64,000 nt of DNA from Glandiceps talaboti (GCF_964340395.1 NC_135550.1:13381408-13445407); one strand, 5' to 3'; counted from the stretch's first letter, positions 13,501-46,000 are shown. Program-made: numbers and translations. The notes: generated by a model not told the origin, from the sequence alone.

Positions 13501-14863
13501 AGACAGTAGCAGTGATGATAATGGTGATAAGACAGCCATGGTAAGGATCCCAGCAAAGACGAAGCCAGTATACCAGAATTCCTGTCACGACCAGAATCAA
13601 TCTGTAGAAAGTGATGATTATAATAGGTCCATCACAAGTACTTTAGTTGTCAAGAAACTAGTCAATGATCACTGTAGTGTGACTGTCGATGATGTCATTT
13701 TGATATCAAGTTGTGAGGAGGAAGATGATGCTGAGAGTGATGAAGAGTGTTTCCAAGCTAAATGTATGGATGGTTTTAAGCCACTATATCAAGAGATAGA
13801 TAGGGATGAAAGGTTACTTGAGGTCACCAGTCAGTATTCAAGTTCTTTTAAGAAGACATCAAACAGTAGAGACCATGAAGTATGTAGCACCACTCCAAAG
13901 TCACACAGTAGATGTAAACCTCAGTTAAGTAGTCCTGGCTACCAGCTGTCTTCCACTCCTACTGCTTCTAAACCACTGACTGGTATCAAACTCTCTCAGA
14001 TTGTCCAATGGGTCAATAGTTGTAAGTCACACAAACATACAGACACATTGCTGGATGACAGACCAACAAGCAAACACACAGACACATCACGAAATGACAG
14101 GGGATCAAAGAAACACAGAGACCCATTGCTGGATGACAGGCCATCAAAGAAACACATAGACACATCACAAAACGACAGACCATCAAAGAAACACACTGAC
14201 ACGTTACAAAAATACAAACCATCAATGAAACACACCAACAGATTGCCAGATGACAGATCACCACAACAGTACTTGCGAGAGGACTCATCTCTTATGAAAA
14301 CTCTTAAGATTGACAACATGGATGTTAGGAAGGACAAAGATCCAATGGTTGTAAAAAAAGTCACACAGTCCAGAGAATTAAAAAACAGTCCTTCACATAC
14401 ACACACTCCAAAGAAATACCCACGCCAGTCTGACCAGATGCCACTCTCACCATCTGTGTTGTTGTCCCCAATGACCCGTGTCAACTTGAAATCACCAAGG
14501 CAACAACAGTCCCAAATAACCTGTGTCAACTTGACATCACCAAGGCAACGACGAAGACCGAACTGTACCAAATATGACACGTCACCAAGAAGACCAATAT
14601 TAAAAGATAGAACACGTCTACATAGCCACCATGCACCAAATAGTGAACCTAGAAAAAACAGGAAAAAGCTATTGTTTTGTGATGGAGACGTGATAAAACA
14701 GACTTGTAAGAACAGAAAGGAATTTAGCCGTTCTACTGTACAAAGACTACAAAGAAGTAATGCTTCATCGTTATTTACTAAAAATAATCTCTTCTTTGAC
14801 GATGACGAAGTCAGTACGTTCCTAACTTTAACCCCCAAAAAGATAAAAAATACAAATATATGA
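7515..14863 (+). CDS. Candidate Scm3/HJURP-like CENP-A chaperone with acidic, repeat-bearing tail
   Basis: Six exons: 7515-7622, 9834-9900, 10988-11023, 11926-11963, 12303-12495 and 13122-14863 (TGA). They total exactly 728 codons, all with AG/GT borders and matching phases. Residues about 28-71, spread over exons 1-4, read IIAKYSREFE, then DDEIV, SSLEIVRDKGHLR. As I know the families, this matches the pattern of HJURP (IEKYN..FE....V...L) and of fungal Scm3 (D-IV-L..EIV-D-GHLR), the N-terminal domain that binds CENP-A/H4. The rest looks disordered: an Asp/Glu run at about 169-192, Ser/Asp-rich segments, six 13-residue tandem repeats at about 452-529 (14033-14266), then three SPR motifs like CDK sites and a basic stretch. 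The coding structure is solid. The Scm3/HJURP assignment is inference from one short domain; otherwise this is an unknown acidic nuclear-type protein. Confidence 0.75.
8173..8899. mobile_element. Non-autonomous MULE-like DNA transposon (711 bp plus target duplication)
   Basis: The element spans 8181-8891 and is flanked by the direct repeat CTCGACGG (8173-8180 and 8892-8899; 8 of 9 bases match if a 9-bp duplication is scored). Its ends are inverted copies containing CCAGTC then AAACGTCCCCGGG, and the motif GTCAAAACGTCCCC is repeated several times inside each end. Between them lies a fragment with a PHD-type zinc finger on -. The 8-9 bp target duplication and complex repetitive ends fit Mutator-like elements; 8 bp would also fit hAT. 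It sits in intron 1 of the HJURP-like gene. No transposase core is present, so it could not move on its own. Confidence 0.75.
8259..8501 (-). pseudogene. PHD-type zinc-finger fragment inside the MULE-like element
   Basis: An 80-codon minus-strand reading frame contains C-x2-C-x12-C-x2-C-x4-H-x2-C (FPCIKC, then ECDVCQRWQHRRC), the pattern of a PHD or related treble-clef finger. It then runs into the terminal repeats of the element. It is probably the remnant of a protein exon of the autonomous parent rather than a host gene. Confidence 0.55.
8981..8996. repeat. Poly(C) tract, 16 bp
   Basis: An uninterrupted run of 16 C. Similar C or G runs of 9-15 bp recur near 17672, 19706, 25827, 26135, 29709, 44936 and 53710, scattered in introns and spacers. 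Confidence 0.9.
9190..9217 (+). repeat. Partial echo of HJURP-like exon 2
   Basis: About 27 bases covering the acceptor tail and first 15 exon bases of exon 2 (9822-9848) recur here nearly unchanged. In frame it would read YSREFRV and then stop. The flanks are unrelated. Confidence 0.6.
9316..9678. mobile_element. GC-rich MITE with TTA target duplication
   Basis: The element is 9319-9675, flanked by TTA on both sides (9316-9318, 9676-9678). The left end begins TGCACAAGTCAATGT and the right end is the inverse of TGCATGAGTCAATGT. Inside, the arms hold opposed GGGG/CCCC blocks (GTGGGGGAT and its complement). A TWA target duplication is typical of PIF/Harbinger-type elements. It lies in intron 1 of the HJURP-like gene, and the open frame on - across it is not a gene. 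Confidence 0.65.
10718..10770. mobile_element. Fragment of the GTACTCAGG-type MITE
   Basis: GTACTTGGGTATTTGCACTT followed by CTGCACTTTCACTCGC matches the left half of the element at 31721-31847. Intron 2 of the HJURP-like gene. Confidence 0.4.
14033..14266 (+). repeat. Six in-frame 39-bp coding repeats
   Basis: Six tandem 13-residue units of the form KH-D----DRPSK lie in the last exon of the HJURP-like gene. They are basic and hydrophilic, with a recurring Lys-His start and a DDRP-like middle. The fifth and sixth units are the most degenerate. Confidence 0.85.
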
Positions 14864-15684
14864 TTATGAAAATTAGGAAAATTTCACTTGTACAGATAGC
14901 ATCTTCCATCACTACACAAAAATGACAATTCTCTTGACTTTATTTGCCAGACTATGACGGATTTATGCTGTAGTTACTGTTACTATGGAAACGAGGTAGG
15001 TGTGTCGCATCAGTTAGGTAGCATGTTTTTCACATCACGTTTTTGCTATGATTTCATAAGCAAACTACAGATACCATGCAAATATATAAATTGATGGGGG
15101 AGGGGGCTTGGTTCTTGTATCCAACTTAGTCTAAAGTTCTATTCAGCTTGTAAAATAAATTTTGTCATGAGTTCAGTGTAGTTGTGATACGGTAGATTGT
15201 GTTTCAGGAATGAATTTCCCTGAAAATCTGAGTTTTTAAAATGTCTCCAAACTTAATTGCTACACAGAAGCTTGCTCCTATTCCTTTTGAAATAGAAAAA
15301 AAACGTAAGTTTTTGGTACTGTCTTTTTTTTTCTAGGAAATTGACAATCTTCTATTTTCTCCTCATTCACACTATTTGGTACCCATGCTGAATTCTAAAA
15401 TGGCTTGATTTTGAAAATATTTTGGACTGCTACACATGTATTTCAATAATAACAGAACCCATGCCATATGTTCATATGACCTGTATATAGTACATAAATT
15501 CTGTTTTGGAGATCGTTCCCATATTACTCCTGGTATATTCGAGCTTTGATCAGCCAAAGAGAGGAAATTAGAAGTAGTGACATCATCGCTTGAATAAATT
15601 ACGTTTTAATTGTACAGTGTGTCTATTCTGACTGCATTGATGTATTGGCTGTGTTTGTTTTGTCTCTTTTATTGTCAAGTTTTA

Positions 15685-15690
15685 AATAAA
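15685..15690 (+). terminator. AATAAA, possible polyadenylation signal of the HJURP-like gene
   Basis: A canonical hexamer about 820 bp after the stop codon. An earlier AATAAA near 15153 is an alternative. Confidence 0.35.
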
Positions 15691-16072
15691 GTTCAGATAT
15701 ATTTTGAAATTTATTTACAACTACCTGTCAATCATTCACTTTTAAGTTTGTTTACTCTTTTGTAAAGTAATACTAGTTTGTAATCTGCAATGTCTAAAGT
15801 CAATGTTGTCTCTGACCCATTTTGTGAGAATAATTCTTCAGTGTAGTCAATGAATTGTTTCGTGAGCTTGTCTCGTATACTGTACTGTTGATGGGAAATG
15901 AGGGATAGACATCTCATCTTGTGTTTTATGTGGAAAAGTGTGTATAGGATCTAGGAGAGAGACTGATAACAGGTTTAGCATTGGTTGAAGTTCACGACAA
16001 GGCTTGTGAAATGACAGGACACCCAGGTGTTTTTACAAGAAACAAGTCAGCAAAAGGAAATATGTAGTAATA

Positions 16073-16082
16073 CATGCATGCA

Positions 16083-16116
<34 letters not shown>

Positions 16117-16200
16117 CATACATATATACATACATACATACATACATACATACATACATACATACACAACATACATATATATATACATAACATACATACT
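16073..16200. repeat. (CATA)n microsatellite
   Basis: A tetranucleotide CATA tract with TA-rich interruptions. The His/Thr/Tyr-rich and Cys/Val/Met-rich open frames across it are artefacts. Confidence 0.95.
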
Positions 16201-16717
16201 AACATGCACACACCACACACGCACAAATGTACATAAACAACACTTGTCAACCAAATTAATGAAATATCAACGTATCAATGAAAATAAAGTTGAAGTCATG
16301 AAATTGTAAAAGTCAAGTGTTATTACACATTGCATCTGTTGCAATAGATAGTCTAATATTAACTTACAATGGATAAATCTGGTATAAACTTACAAATGAA
16401 TTGAATTCAACACCATTCACCATTCAACTTCAAAACTTCAGTAGTAACAATGTGTTACAGAAACTCATTTTATTTTCTTTGAAATGCTTTGACATCATAT
16501 TTGAAGTGTTGCCCTTAGCAACCGATGTAGATATTCATAGATAGAAATATGTGTTTGACACACACCATATCGGCAATGTCTGGTGACAATGACAATATAT
16601 CATTTAGTGAAAAGGTTATACACACAGAAACTGGTATTTGAGTTCATAATATTATTTTAATTTAATTCTAGCTCAGTCAATAAAGATACAATAGTAGTAA
16701 TATATCTTATCTATACG

Positions 16718-17143
16718 TTAGGGACAATCGTACAATGTCACACAAGCTCAATAAACGAACTTCGTTCATTTAGAGGGAGGGGGTCTGGCGTCAATGCGAT
16801 TGCGGAACTTCATTTTCACGCATCACACTTCTAACCAAATTCTGAAAACTTGATGCCTTCAATGATAACAGGTTCCGTATCTACTACTGAGATGTTGATA
16901 AGTTGATTAAAATTTACTTCTAATGTGATATACAGTGCTGGGTTTCCGGTAGTATTTTAATGTGTTTACCATCATGTTTTCACATTGCATTGTCAGATTG
17001 TAGTGGTCCAATTTTCCTCATGGTTTATATCATATATGTCAATTTTCTCACTTGTGAAAGTTCATTTAGGGGGGAGGGGGTTTTGTTTTAAACGAAAAAA
17101 GTTTGTTTATTGAGCTTGTGCGACATTGTGTGATCATCCCTTA
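16718..17143. mobile_element. Harbinger-like MITE, copy 1 (TTA target duplication)
   Basis: The element is 16721-17140 between TTA duplicates. The left end starts GGGACAATCGTACAATGTCA and the inverted right end starts GGGATGATCACACAATGTCG. Both continue CACAAGCTCAATAAAC, giving inverted repeats of about 40 bp. Purine-rich GGAGGGGG blocks lie inside both arms. A second copy is at 48428-48884. Confidence 0.75.
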
Positions 17144-18136
17144 GTATGTCTATGTGCTGATCAGATAGCAATACTCTTGCCAAGAGCTACAGTCAACTGG
17201 CAAACTTGGCTTCAATTACTTCTCACTCGTACACTATATATACCTAAAACTACAAGGCAGCGTGACTTTAGATGATGGCATCTCATCTGAAATGTTGAAA
17301 ATGTAAATGCTTGATCTTGACATAGAAGTGACTTGTACAATGCAAAGAAAACATGGTGAGTTTTGATATTTTGCGAAATGTGTCCCTACACTGAGACATG
17401 ACTGTTCTAAATATGTAGAAGTTCCTATCAGAAATGAGTCCCTGCACTGCGACATGACTGCTCTAAGTATGTAGAAGTTGCTATCAGCAGCTGGTTAATT
17501 TTAGCATCGCCTGGTCAAATAACTTGTACATTTGAATGCCAATAAGTCAGCCACAGCTGACACTTGGTAGTAGACTGTTATGATTCAGCCATACTGGCAC
17601 TATCTCAGTTTGACACAGGTTGCACACACAAATGGATATATCTTACAATCAGTCACGCAAAATGACTTGACACCCCCCCCCCCCCCCAACATTGAAGCAT
17701 CTGGACTTGCATAGTGTACATATGCCCTGTGCATTTCAACACTTGTCAATCTTTCTGAAAATACTAATTATAGTTTTTATACTAACTTTTCTACAAAAGA
17801 GAGATAACAAGAGTCACGTCTCTTGATCATTATTACACTGCAAGTGGTAACTTACTGGGTACTAACTACTACAATGTATTGTGGATTTTAAATCATAAAT
17901 TTCCAATACATAGACTACTTCTAGTCCTTTCTTATCTAATGATACCCTATATATCTAATTTTGACATAAAGTAGGGCCGTTTTCAAAAGAGCCCTACAAA
18001 TTGTGTAAATTGAAATATTCTCAGTCACTTGTTCATCTGTGTTAAAGCTGCACTAGCTGTAACTGGGGTATAATATTTTCGATCGGACAACCAGCAATAT
18101 ATTTACTTAAAAATGTTAAATATCAATAATCAGATA

Positions 18137-18465
18137 TTATTCCCAAGATTTTTCTTTGTTCAGCCAAGGAAAATATGAGTGACCTAGGGGGCCCTTGTCA
18201 CCACAAATCGTTAGACGAGTAGTGACAACCCTTAGGTCACGAGTATTTTCCGGCTAAATGAAGCATGATATCATTATACCATTTCCAGTAATATATAAAA
18301 ATTGCGGAAAGTAATGGCAATATTGAGCATTTTGACTCCTATTTCGAACGCATAACCAATGACGTAGACACATGTTGTCGTGATGTAGAACAACCAGAGT
18401 ATATATTCCATATTTTCTGTTGACCTTGGCTCATGCAAGGTATAATAGATGTTGTACATGATAAT
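18137..18465. mobile_element. Palindromic MITE of the TTATTCCCCAATA family, copy
   Basis: The arms contain CTTTGTTCAGCCAAGGAAAA and GTGACCTA-GGGGCC, with the inverse (GACAACCCTTAGGTCAC, ATTTTC-GGCT) about 30-60 bp on. The sequence then continues into a shared 200-bp extension that is also seen at 62760-62960 and, inverted, at 43340-43440. Confidence 0.6.
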
Positions 18466-18468
18466 TAC

Positions 18469-18669
18469 ATTCTCGCAAACCAGAGTTGTTATTTCTTCTT
18501 TATGACGATGGTTAATTACAGGTCACTTTTATCCATGAGTTGTACAGCAAGAGGTAGAAATTGTGATTTCGTTGGGTGGTGAATTTAGGGCGCTGATATT
18601 TCTTCTGCGACACTGTGAAATATTTGGCCTTGGACGGTGCTGTAAAGGAGGCTGTGGTTTACGACGATG
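18469..18669. mobile_element. MITE with TCGCAAACCAGAG ends, copy 1
   Basis: It begins ATTCTCGCAAACCAGAGTTG and ends with the inverse of ATCGTCGTAAACCACAGCC. The segment containing CTTGGACGGTGCTG also occurs in the shorter copy at 54719-54821. Confidence 0.55.
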
Positions 18670-19746
18670 TTATCACACAGGTAATTCAATACTGTTTAGG
18701 GTGAAAATATTACAAGTAAATCACTAAATCGAACAAAACAGTTTTAAAAAATGGTCCCATTACAACTAGATCAACTTTAACTTCCATCACAATCACTTTA
18801 TCTATGAAAGACAGACTATACTTCCATGGTACATGAAATTCAAAATTAGGTTTTCTCCTGAAATCTTAGGCTCAAAATGGCAGAAAAATTACAACATATC
18901 TTGAAGGATTACTAAATCATCCTGTAATGTCATTGAGAGATTCTCTTATCATGACTTCGACTAGGGTTAGTAAAAATTATAATTATGGATGACATTTCCT
19001 CTAATTCTGACAAACCATGGAAGTCAGTAATACTTCCGTGGACAAACTGTGACACTTTTCATCCAGAAACAATTGCCTTTTTTTATGTACAGAGCATAGT
19101 GCTTTATTTCAGAGTAAACTTAAAATAGTACTTTATGTTAATTCTTACACATTCTGTATCTCAAATGTTCGTTACCCTGTTTTAATTAGAGACTTGCAAC
19201 TATGGTGGACCCTGGCTCACTTGTGAATACTGGGTTTCAGGGAAGAATTGGACCTTTCAAGGGTTGCAACTTTGGGACTTATTATGTATGCAGAAAAGCT
19301 GAAGACAAAGCTAGAAATATATATTTGGAACAAAATATGCACTAGTAGATAAATGGTAAATAATACCAGAAAAAATGAAGGAAGTGATAGAGAAAGTAGC
19401 CATCTATAGCTTGGCAAGGAGTGAGTTGGCAAGGTTCCAATGTGTTTCTTTTTGTCTAATAGTAGCGAGTTTATGTTCATAGTTCCCCTATCTTACTTGG
19501 AATTAGTAAGTCCACATTTTACTCAATAGTCCCCTTATGTTACTTTCAATAAGTTTACATTAAAAGCACGCCTATCTAACTTGTGATTTCTCAATGCTGA
19601 CTGTTCCCCTATGTTCTTGTGCTAAGTCTCTCTAACCATTTCCTAATGTTATTTCTGATCAGTAACCCCTCTGTTACCTATGCTACAACTCCTACGACAA
19701 GTAACACCCCCCCCCCCCCCATATACCCCTGACCATTACCCCTCTG

Positions 19747-39761
<20,015 letters not shown>

Positions 39762-40057
39762 GATTAATCTTAACTAGCGACACGATAAAACATCTACATC
39801 GGGCTTTAGGTTTGGCCAATTCCTCAATTTACTCGAAAAGTTGGAGTTTACGTGTACGAATGTCAGCCATATTGACTCCTAAAATTGTACATGCGCAATA
39901 AGTAAATGAGGCATTCTGGGATAAGTGTGGGTTTTTCGAATCGTCCAAGCCAGCAGGATCCAGGGATCCACGGTGAAGAGGCCCAGTGCAGTATGCTTGT
40001 GACGTCAAAACATATGCTCGTTGAAAATACGACAATGTAATTTCACATGAAGTTGTA
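39762..40057. promoter_or_regulatory. 296-bp bidirectional promoter between RAB3GAP2 and XRCC3
   Basis: The two start codons face away from each other with only 296 bp between. Visible motif matches: a CCAAT sequence at about 39815-39819, a YY1-like AATATGGCTGAC on - at 39862-39873 about 100 bp upstream of the RAB3GAP2 ATG, an NRF1-like half site ATGCGCAA at about 39892, and a full CRE TGACGTCA at 40000-40007, 51 bp upstream of the XRCC3 ATG. No TATA box is evident. Motif function is inferred. Confidence 0.6.
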
Positions 40058-43000
40058 ATGGATTTAAGTGAACTTGAACTTCATCCACGAATATTAGACG
40101 GCGTCAAAAAGGGTACAGTAATAATAAATCCACGATCGAGTAAATGAACTTCCTCTCGCAGTTTCTCACAGTCATGTGATTTAAACCACTATATTTTCAT
40201 ATGTAAAATTGTAAATGTATTGAATATATGCCTATACATTTGCGATTTGAGCGAAAATATCTACATATTGTCATTTCACCAGTGTCAAAAATATAGTCAT
40301 GTAATAATATGTATCCATTCAACCAGAAAAATAGAGTGGCCTAAGGAGCCCTGTCACTCTGAGTCAAAGACAAAGAAGTGTTCATTAAAATCCCATAGGT
40401 CATGAGTATTTTCTAGCTGAATATAGAAAAATATTGGGGAATTAATATGATTACACCTGCACAAGCATAATTTATGAAACTCAGGAAGGGTAATGTCGAC
40501 TTTGAATGTTTTGGCTTTATTTTGAGACTAATTTACATGTAATGACATACATGTACTAGAATGACAATGGTATAAAATCTCATCATTTTTGTTCAAATAC
40601 TTTGAATTTGGCTTGCATGTGGTTTAATAAGTTGTGCACTACATGATGAGAATTCTTTGCTTACTTTGTATCTCCACAGCCAAACTAACATGTCCAGTGA
40701 AAATACTGAGTTTATCGGCTGCAGATCTTCAACGTCAAACAAAACTATCCAGTAAAGATGTCAAACACCTACTCAGAGAAGTTGCCTTATCAATACCAAG
40801 GATCCCTGTAGCATCAGGTCATTCTATTCATACTTTTATCTCATGACATGTAACGGGGAAAGACACCACCTCACCTGTTGCTCTTCATAATAGTTGTTAA
40901 AAACATTTTATATTTATTAATCGCAAATACAATACAAATATTTACATCCGACATTTTAATTTTGTAACTAACTCTATGAGCATGAAGGATGTGACTTTTT
41001 GCTTTGTTTTGTTTACTTTTCTATCGAGACTCCAATTTACCCTAAAATTTAAAGGTCAGAAATGCCACTCCAGGAAATAAAGGTATCGGTACATTTTTTG
41101 CATCTACTTCGGATTTTGGAGAGTCATTTCATGTGAATATTCATGATTGATTATCTGAAGGTAATAAGCACTTAGAAGCAGTGTGCCCTCTAAGCCAATT
41201 TGACATGCCACACAATTTCTAGTGACCCATCAAAATTTGATGTTCCCCTATCTCTTACTATGTGGTGATTCACAAGAAATGTCATATATTTTATACATGA
41301 CTTCTCAAGTTCTTGTATTAGTATTACAGAGTTTATTTTACTCATAGTATTAGCATAGTCCTGCTTGTAGACAGAGTAAGCCGAGACTCAATTCTGATTT
41401 TGTCCCTTTTTATTCTCTGTGTCAGAATCAAGTCTCGACTTATCAGCACTCTGTTTGCCAGCAGGATGACAATTATTAGACCAAAGTTGTGAAGTTATCA
41501 TGGTTGTAGTATTACTGATTCTCAGGAACTTCCAATTACGTCTCATTAGAAACAAATTGTTCTGTTTTCCACACATGGCATTCCAGCGCTGGATATAATT
41601 ACCATGTTTTTTTAAGTTCAACAGCTTGAGTCATAGACTATATTTAATATTGTATAATAGTCCCTCATTAAGTTGAATTTAATAGGACTTTCTGAAATCA
41701 ACAACTTAGTGCCATGACTTAGTTAGGGTCATTAGAATGGTATAGTATAATGGGTTTGATGATAATTGGCACATATTCTGTGACAGTGGCACACTTTTAA
41801 CAACCAAAGAGGAGTGAAAAGACATTAACCTTGATAATATCTATTATGAGATAAGCAATCAAATCATGTGTCATTGTAACAACTTGAGTTGTGAGGACAA
41901 CAACAGACTATCCTTGGACCACAATTTATTTATTTTAGTACAGCGTAACAATTCTTGAAGTTTGCTAAAGGTAAAAAAAAATAATTCTGTGTTTTTCTGG
42001 TCAGACTTTATGGCTAAACAAAACAAATTGAAGTTTGAATATAAAGCCGAAGCTGCAAGGCTATTCAGAAGTACTGTTGGAAAATTTCTGAGGCATTGTA
42101 TTTTATCTGTGTTGTGATGCTGTATCTTTGTTGTTTGTATCTTATCTGTATTGTAAGTAAATTGGTAAAAAAAATATATTAATTCTGAAACTTAGAGTCT
42201 AGTCGATCTAACTGACCTTCTAAGGTAAGCCTTAGCAAGAATTGCTGTATTTACTTTGAGCTCTTCCATTCAGATATCACAGTCTCATATCACATGATAT
42301 AATTGGACTATAGGTATATTTAGGTTTCACAAAGAGATAATAATCATTTTGAAAAAATCAATTTGTCTGACTGGTTTCTGTTTCTCTATAATATATAGCT
42401 CTTGATATCCATGAGGGGAAATGTCACCCGTCTCTGACAGTGCAGACACTGACAACTGGTTGTAAAGTCTTGGATGAATTTCTACGAGGTGGGATTGTGT
42501 GTCCTGGTATCACAGAGATTGCAGGTGAGAGTGCAGCTGGGAAAACACAACTTTGTATGCAGTTATGTCTGACAGCACAACTTCCTCATCAATTGAATGG
42601 CTTGGATGCAGGTAAGTGCCAAGTTTACAAATCAACTGTGCATTATTTTTTATTTTCATACATGTACCTGTGGATGCATGCTTAGAAAAAAAAGCAGTAA
42701 AAATGTGTTATTACATGTACTACTTATCAGGAAACTTCAATTCAAGCTGTTGTAAATCAAGAGTGAATTCAAGCATTCATTGCCTTTTATACCTTTTGAG
42801 TGGTAACACAGAATTATCCACATTCATCCACACTTACATGTAATCAAAATAGACTTGCTAATTTGTGTGTTGAATGTTTATTTGTGAGGTTGAATGTTTT
42901 AAATGTTTATAGGAAGTCAGACAGTTTTACTTCTTGAAAATAGGATGGTGAATGTCCTAGACTATGGAACTTGGCTTGTCTTGATATTTCACGTTGTTCG

Positions 43001-46000
43001 TCATCCCAGAATTAGAATGTTTCAATTTTATACTCATGGTACATTCTTCTATAATTCATTGCACCTTATGCTCATTTTATGCATCATTTCACTACCTTTT
43101 CTCACTTGTATATCATTTCTACTTGAGTAGTTCCTCATACATACATTTTCAAATATGCAGTGATTCCCTCCCACACATAAAATCTGATATAATCTTCCTC
43201 CCACATACACACACGATTCATATATGTCAACTCACCTGTATCAGAGCTCAAGTATACATTACATAATGCATGTCTTCGTTGGTCGGATAGTTACATATTA
43301 TTCCCCAATATTTTTCTTTGTTCAGCCAAGGAAAATGGTCGTTCTACGTCATGACAACGTGTGTCTATGTTTTGGTTCTGATGTGTTTGAAATATGAGTT
43401 GAAACGCTCATAATTGTCATTACTTCCCCAATTTTTTTTTTTATATTACTGGCAATGGTATATTTATATTGTTTCCCAACATTTGTCTTCTTTCAGCCAA
43501 AATACAAAATACTTGTGACCTAAGGGTTGTCATCATGAGTCTAGTAACTCGTAGTGACAAAGGCCCCTTAGGTCACAAGTATTTTCCTTGGCTGAACAAA
43601 GAAAAATATTGGGGAATAATATCTAATTATGACATTGAACAACCAGGATATAAAAGCTAACATTTGTGGTATAATATGATTTATAGTGAAATGAAATGGA
43701 GGCGTCCCTTTCATTGTTTTATATGTAGTGAAATGACAGTGTATACATGATCACTTGTAGATTTTGAAATTGGGTCTTGAGTTTCTCTGTCATCACTCAA
43801 AGGTTGAGTGAGAAAGTACAATTATACTGAATGTATATATCTTGACCACATAACATAAATTATATGTATATTTACATCTAACTACAAGCATACTATGCCA
43901 ACTGAATTATGTAATTCTGAAAGCAGAATGTTATATACGAAAGTGTTAATCACTTTGCATAAGGATATCCCTCAATGTATAAATTATATCAATTTTGTCT
44001 ACTTATGACTTATTTGTATGCATCATGGTAGTTGTTGCTGGAATAAATTCACTAGATTTAACACGCAATTTGATTTTAAAAATACATGTCTATAACTTGG
44101 CGTGTCATTATTACAGTCTGTTGCCAACTATTACGAAATGAAAACATAATGCTAAAAAAAATCGATGACAGAGACAGTAGATAGAAAGACGTTCACTTTT
44201 ATGAAGTTATTCGTGACCAGATCAAATCATTTTTTGAGCTGTAAATATTTTGAAAACTTGGAACTTAGGATATAAAATCAAAAATTAGCAACTAGACACA
44301 GTAGATGGTCAGTAAAACTGGGACAATTTGTTTAAAAGCTGTATGAGCTGCAACTGAAATAATTTCTTAAAACTGTTGTGTTGAATATGATGAGTCAGAC
44401 TCACTTATCATATCATGCAACCTAAAAATGAATGACCTGTGTGTAAATGTAGCTGTACACATAATATGGTACATATATCCAATCAAATTGATTTTTTGGG
44501 TCCGTACCCTAAAACCTGTGCCCCAAATGATCACAATTTCAACCTGTCACTGTACTACTTTGCTAAAATTTACCTCTAATGTTACACAATGTATGATGTG
44601 TCATCATAGACTCTCCAATGTTTATGGTCTGATTACTGGTGATTGTCACAATTTTCAGTGAACTTAGAAATAACATTCAAGTTACAGTTAGTGCAGTTTT
44701 ACAGCCTTGTGTCAGATAAGGATTAAAATTTAGGTGTGAAAAACATTCATCTGGTTAAAGGCTTAATAAAACATTAGTCCTAAGCAAAAATATACTTATA
44801 TAAGATATATAATTTTATCCTTATAGCGCCAAGGATAAGATAGTCCTAGACTGTGGAATTCACACATTGATGTTTGCTCACTAAAAGTATAAACTTTTAT
44901 CAAAATAAGGAGATTTCGATCATTTTCAGCCACCACCCCCCCCCCCCCCAAACACTACATAACCCTGAATATGTTTCCTCTTTCATTTGCAGGTGTAGCA
45001 TACATTTGTACAGAAGATGTGTTTCCAAACAAGAGACTTTACCAAATGATACAAAATTTTCAGCAGAGGCTTGATCCAGACGTAGTCAGACAGCTGTCAC
45101 TTGGTGACCACATATATATAGAACATGCATCAGATCAGGTATTACATAAAGGCGTAAAAAAAAATTGTGTGGTTCTGATTTTAAAATAGGTGGGGTAGGT
45201 AGATTTTTTATTTTAATATTTTTTTTTTCATGTGTGAGTGTCTAGTTCAGGTTTTCCATTGTTTTCCAAATGGTCTCTGTGTTGTTTATATCTTCATATC
45301 AGATGTACAGCCATTACAGATTGGAAGAATAGTTTTATATTGTCTTTTTAAGTTGATGTCAGCTTCCACACCTACTATTTGTTGCGAGACTTCACAATTT
45401 TTGCGACTTTATTATTATTTTTCTCAAATACGTAAAGAGAAATGTTTAGGGTCGGCGTGAAAAACTAGGTGGGGTCAGGTAACCGGAACCAAACAACTTT
45501 TTTTATTTGGTCTAATACATCTTTCACAAGGCATGAATCTATCTCAGTAATAGGTCCATGCATAAGAGTATACAGTCACACAGCTCAGGCGTGCTTAAAG
45601 GCCAAGATTTCAGTCCCAGGTTCCCAAATAAGTGTTATCTTATCAGTGAAGCCATGATGGTTAGATTGGATTATTCTTTTGTTGTGGACCAACCTTATGT
45701 CTAGGTCTGCCAGACAACTGCTTTTTAACACCTAAGTTTTAATCCCATTATCCACTTATTCCTAAAAAGCTGTTTGAGAAGCATGCTTCTCAGACAGATT
45801 TGTTTGTTTTTGTGGTAGAAAAGTAACTGAAAATATTGTTTTCCTGAAGATGCTGACAAATACACATGTACCTGTTTGTACCACACCATATTCCATGATC
45901 TGTATGTACCAAACGACTATGATATGTTTGTTTGTTTGTTTGTTTGTTTGTTTGCATTTATTTGACTGTAATGTACAATACTTTGTAGGAAATTAAATCT

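Larger units (their letters stand above)
14864..19746. other. Spacer between the HJURP-like and RAB3GAP2 genes (convergent 3' ends)
   Basis: No exon is recognised. It should hold the 3' UTRs of both convergent genes, a (CATA)n tract (about 16073-16200), a TTA-flanked MITE (16721-17140), and two more palindromic repeats at 18137-18465 and 18469-18669. A minus-strand AATAAA at 19103-19108 is a candidate 3' end for RAB3GAP2. Confidence 0.6.

Noticed and set aside
13996-14838. 280-codon antisense open frame
   Set aside because: It is the shadow of the repeat-bearing last exon of the HJURP-like gene; its Cys/Phe/Leu repeats are antisense of the 13-residue repeats.
16027-16254. His-Thr-Tyr-Ile and Cys-Met-Tyr-Val repeat frames
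   Set aside because: CATA microsatellite translation.
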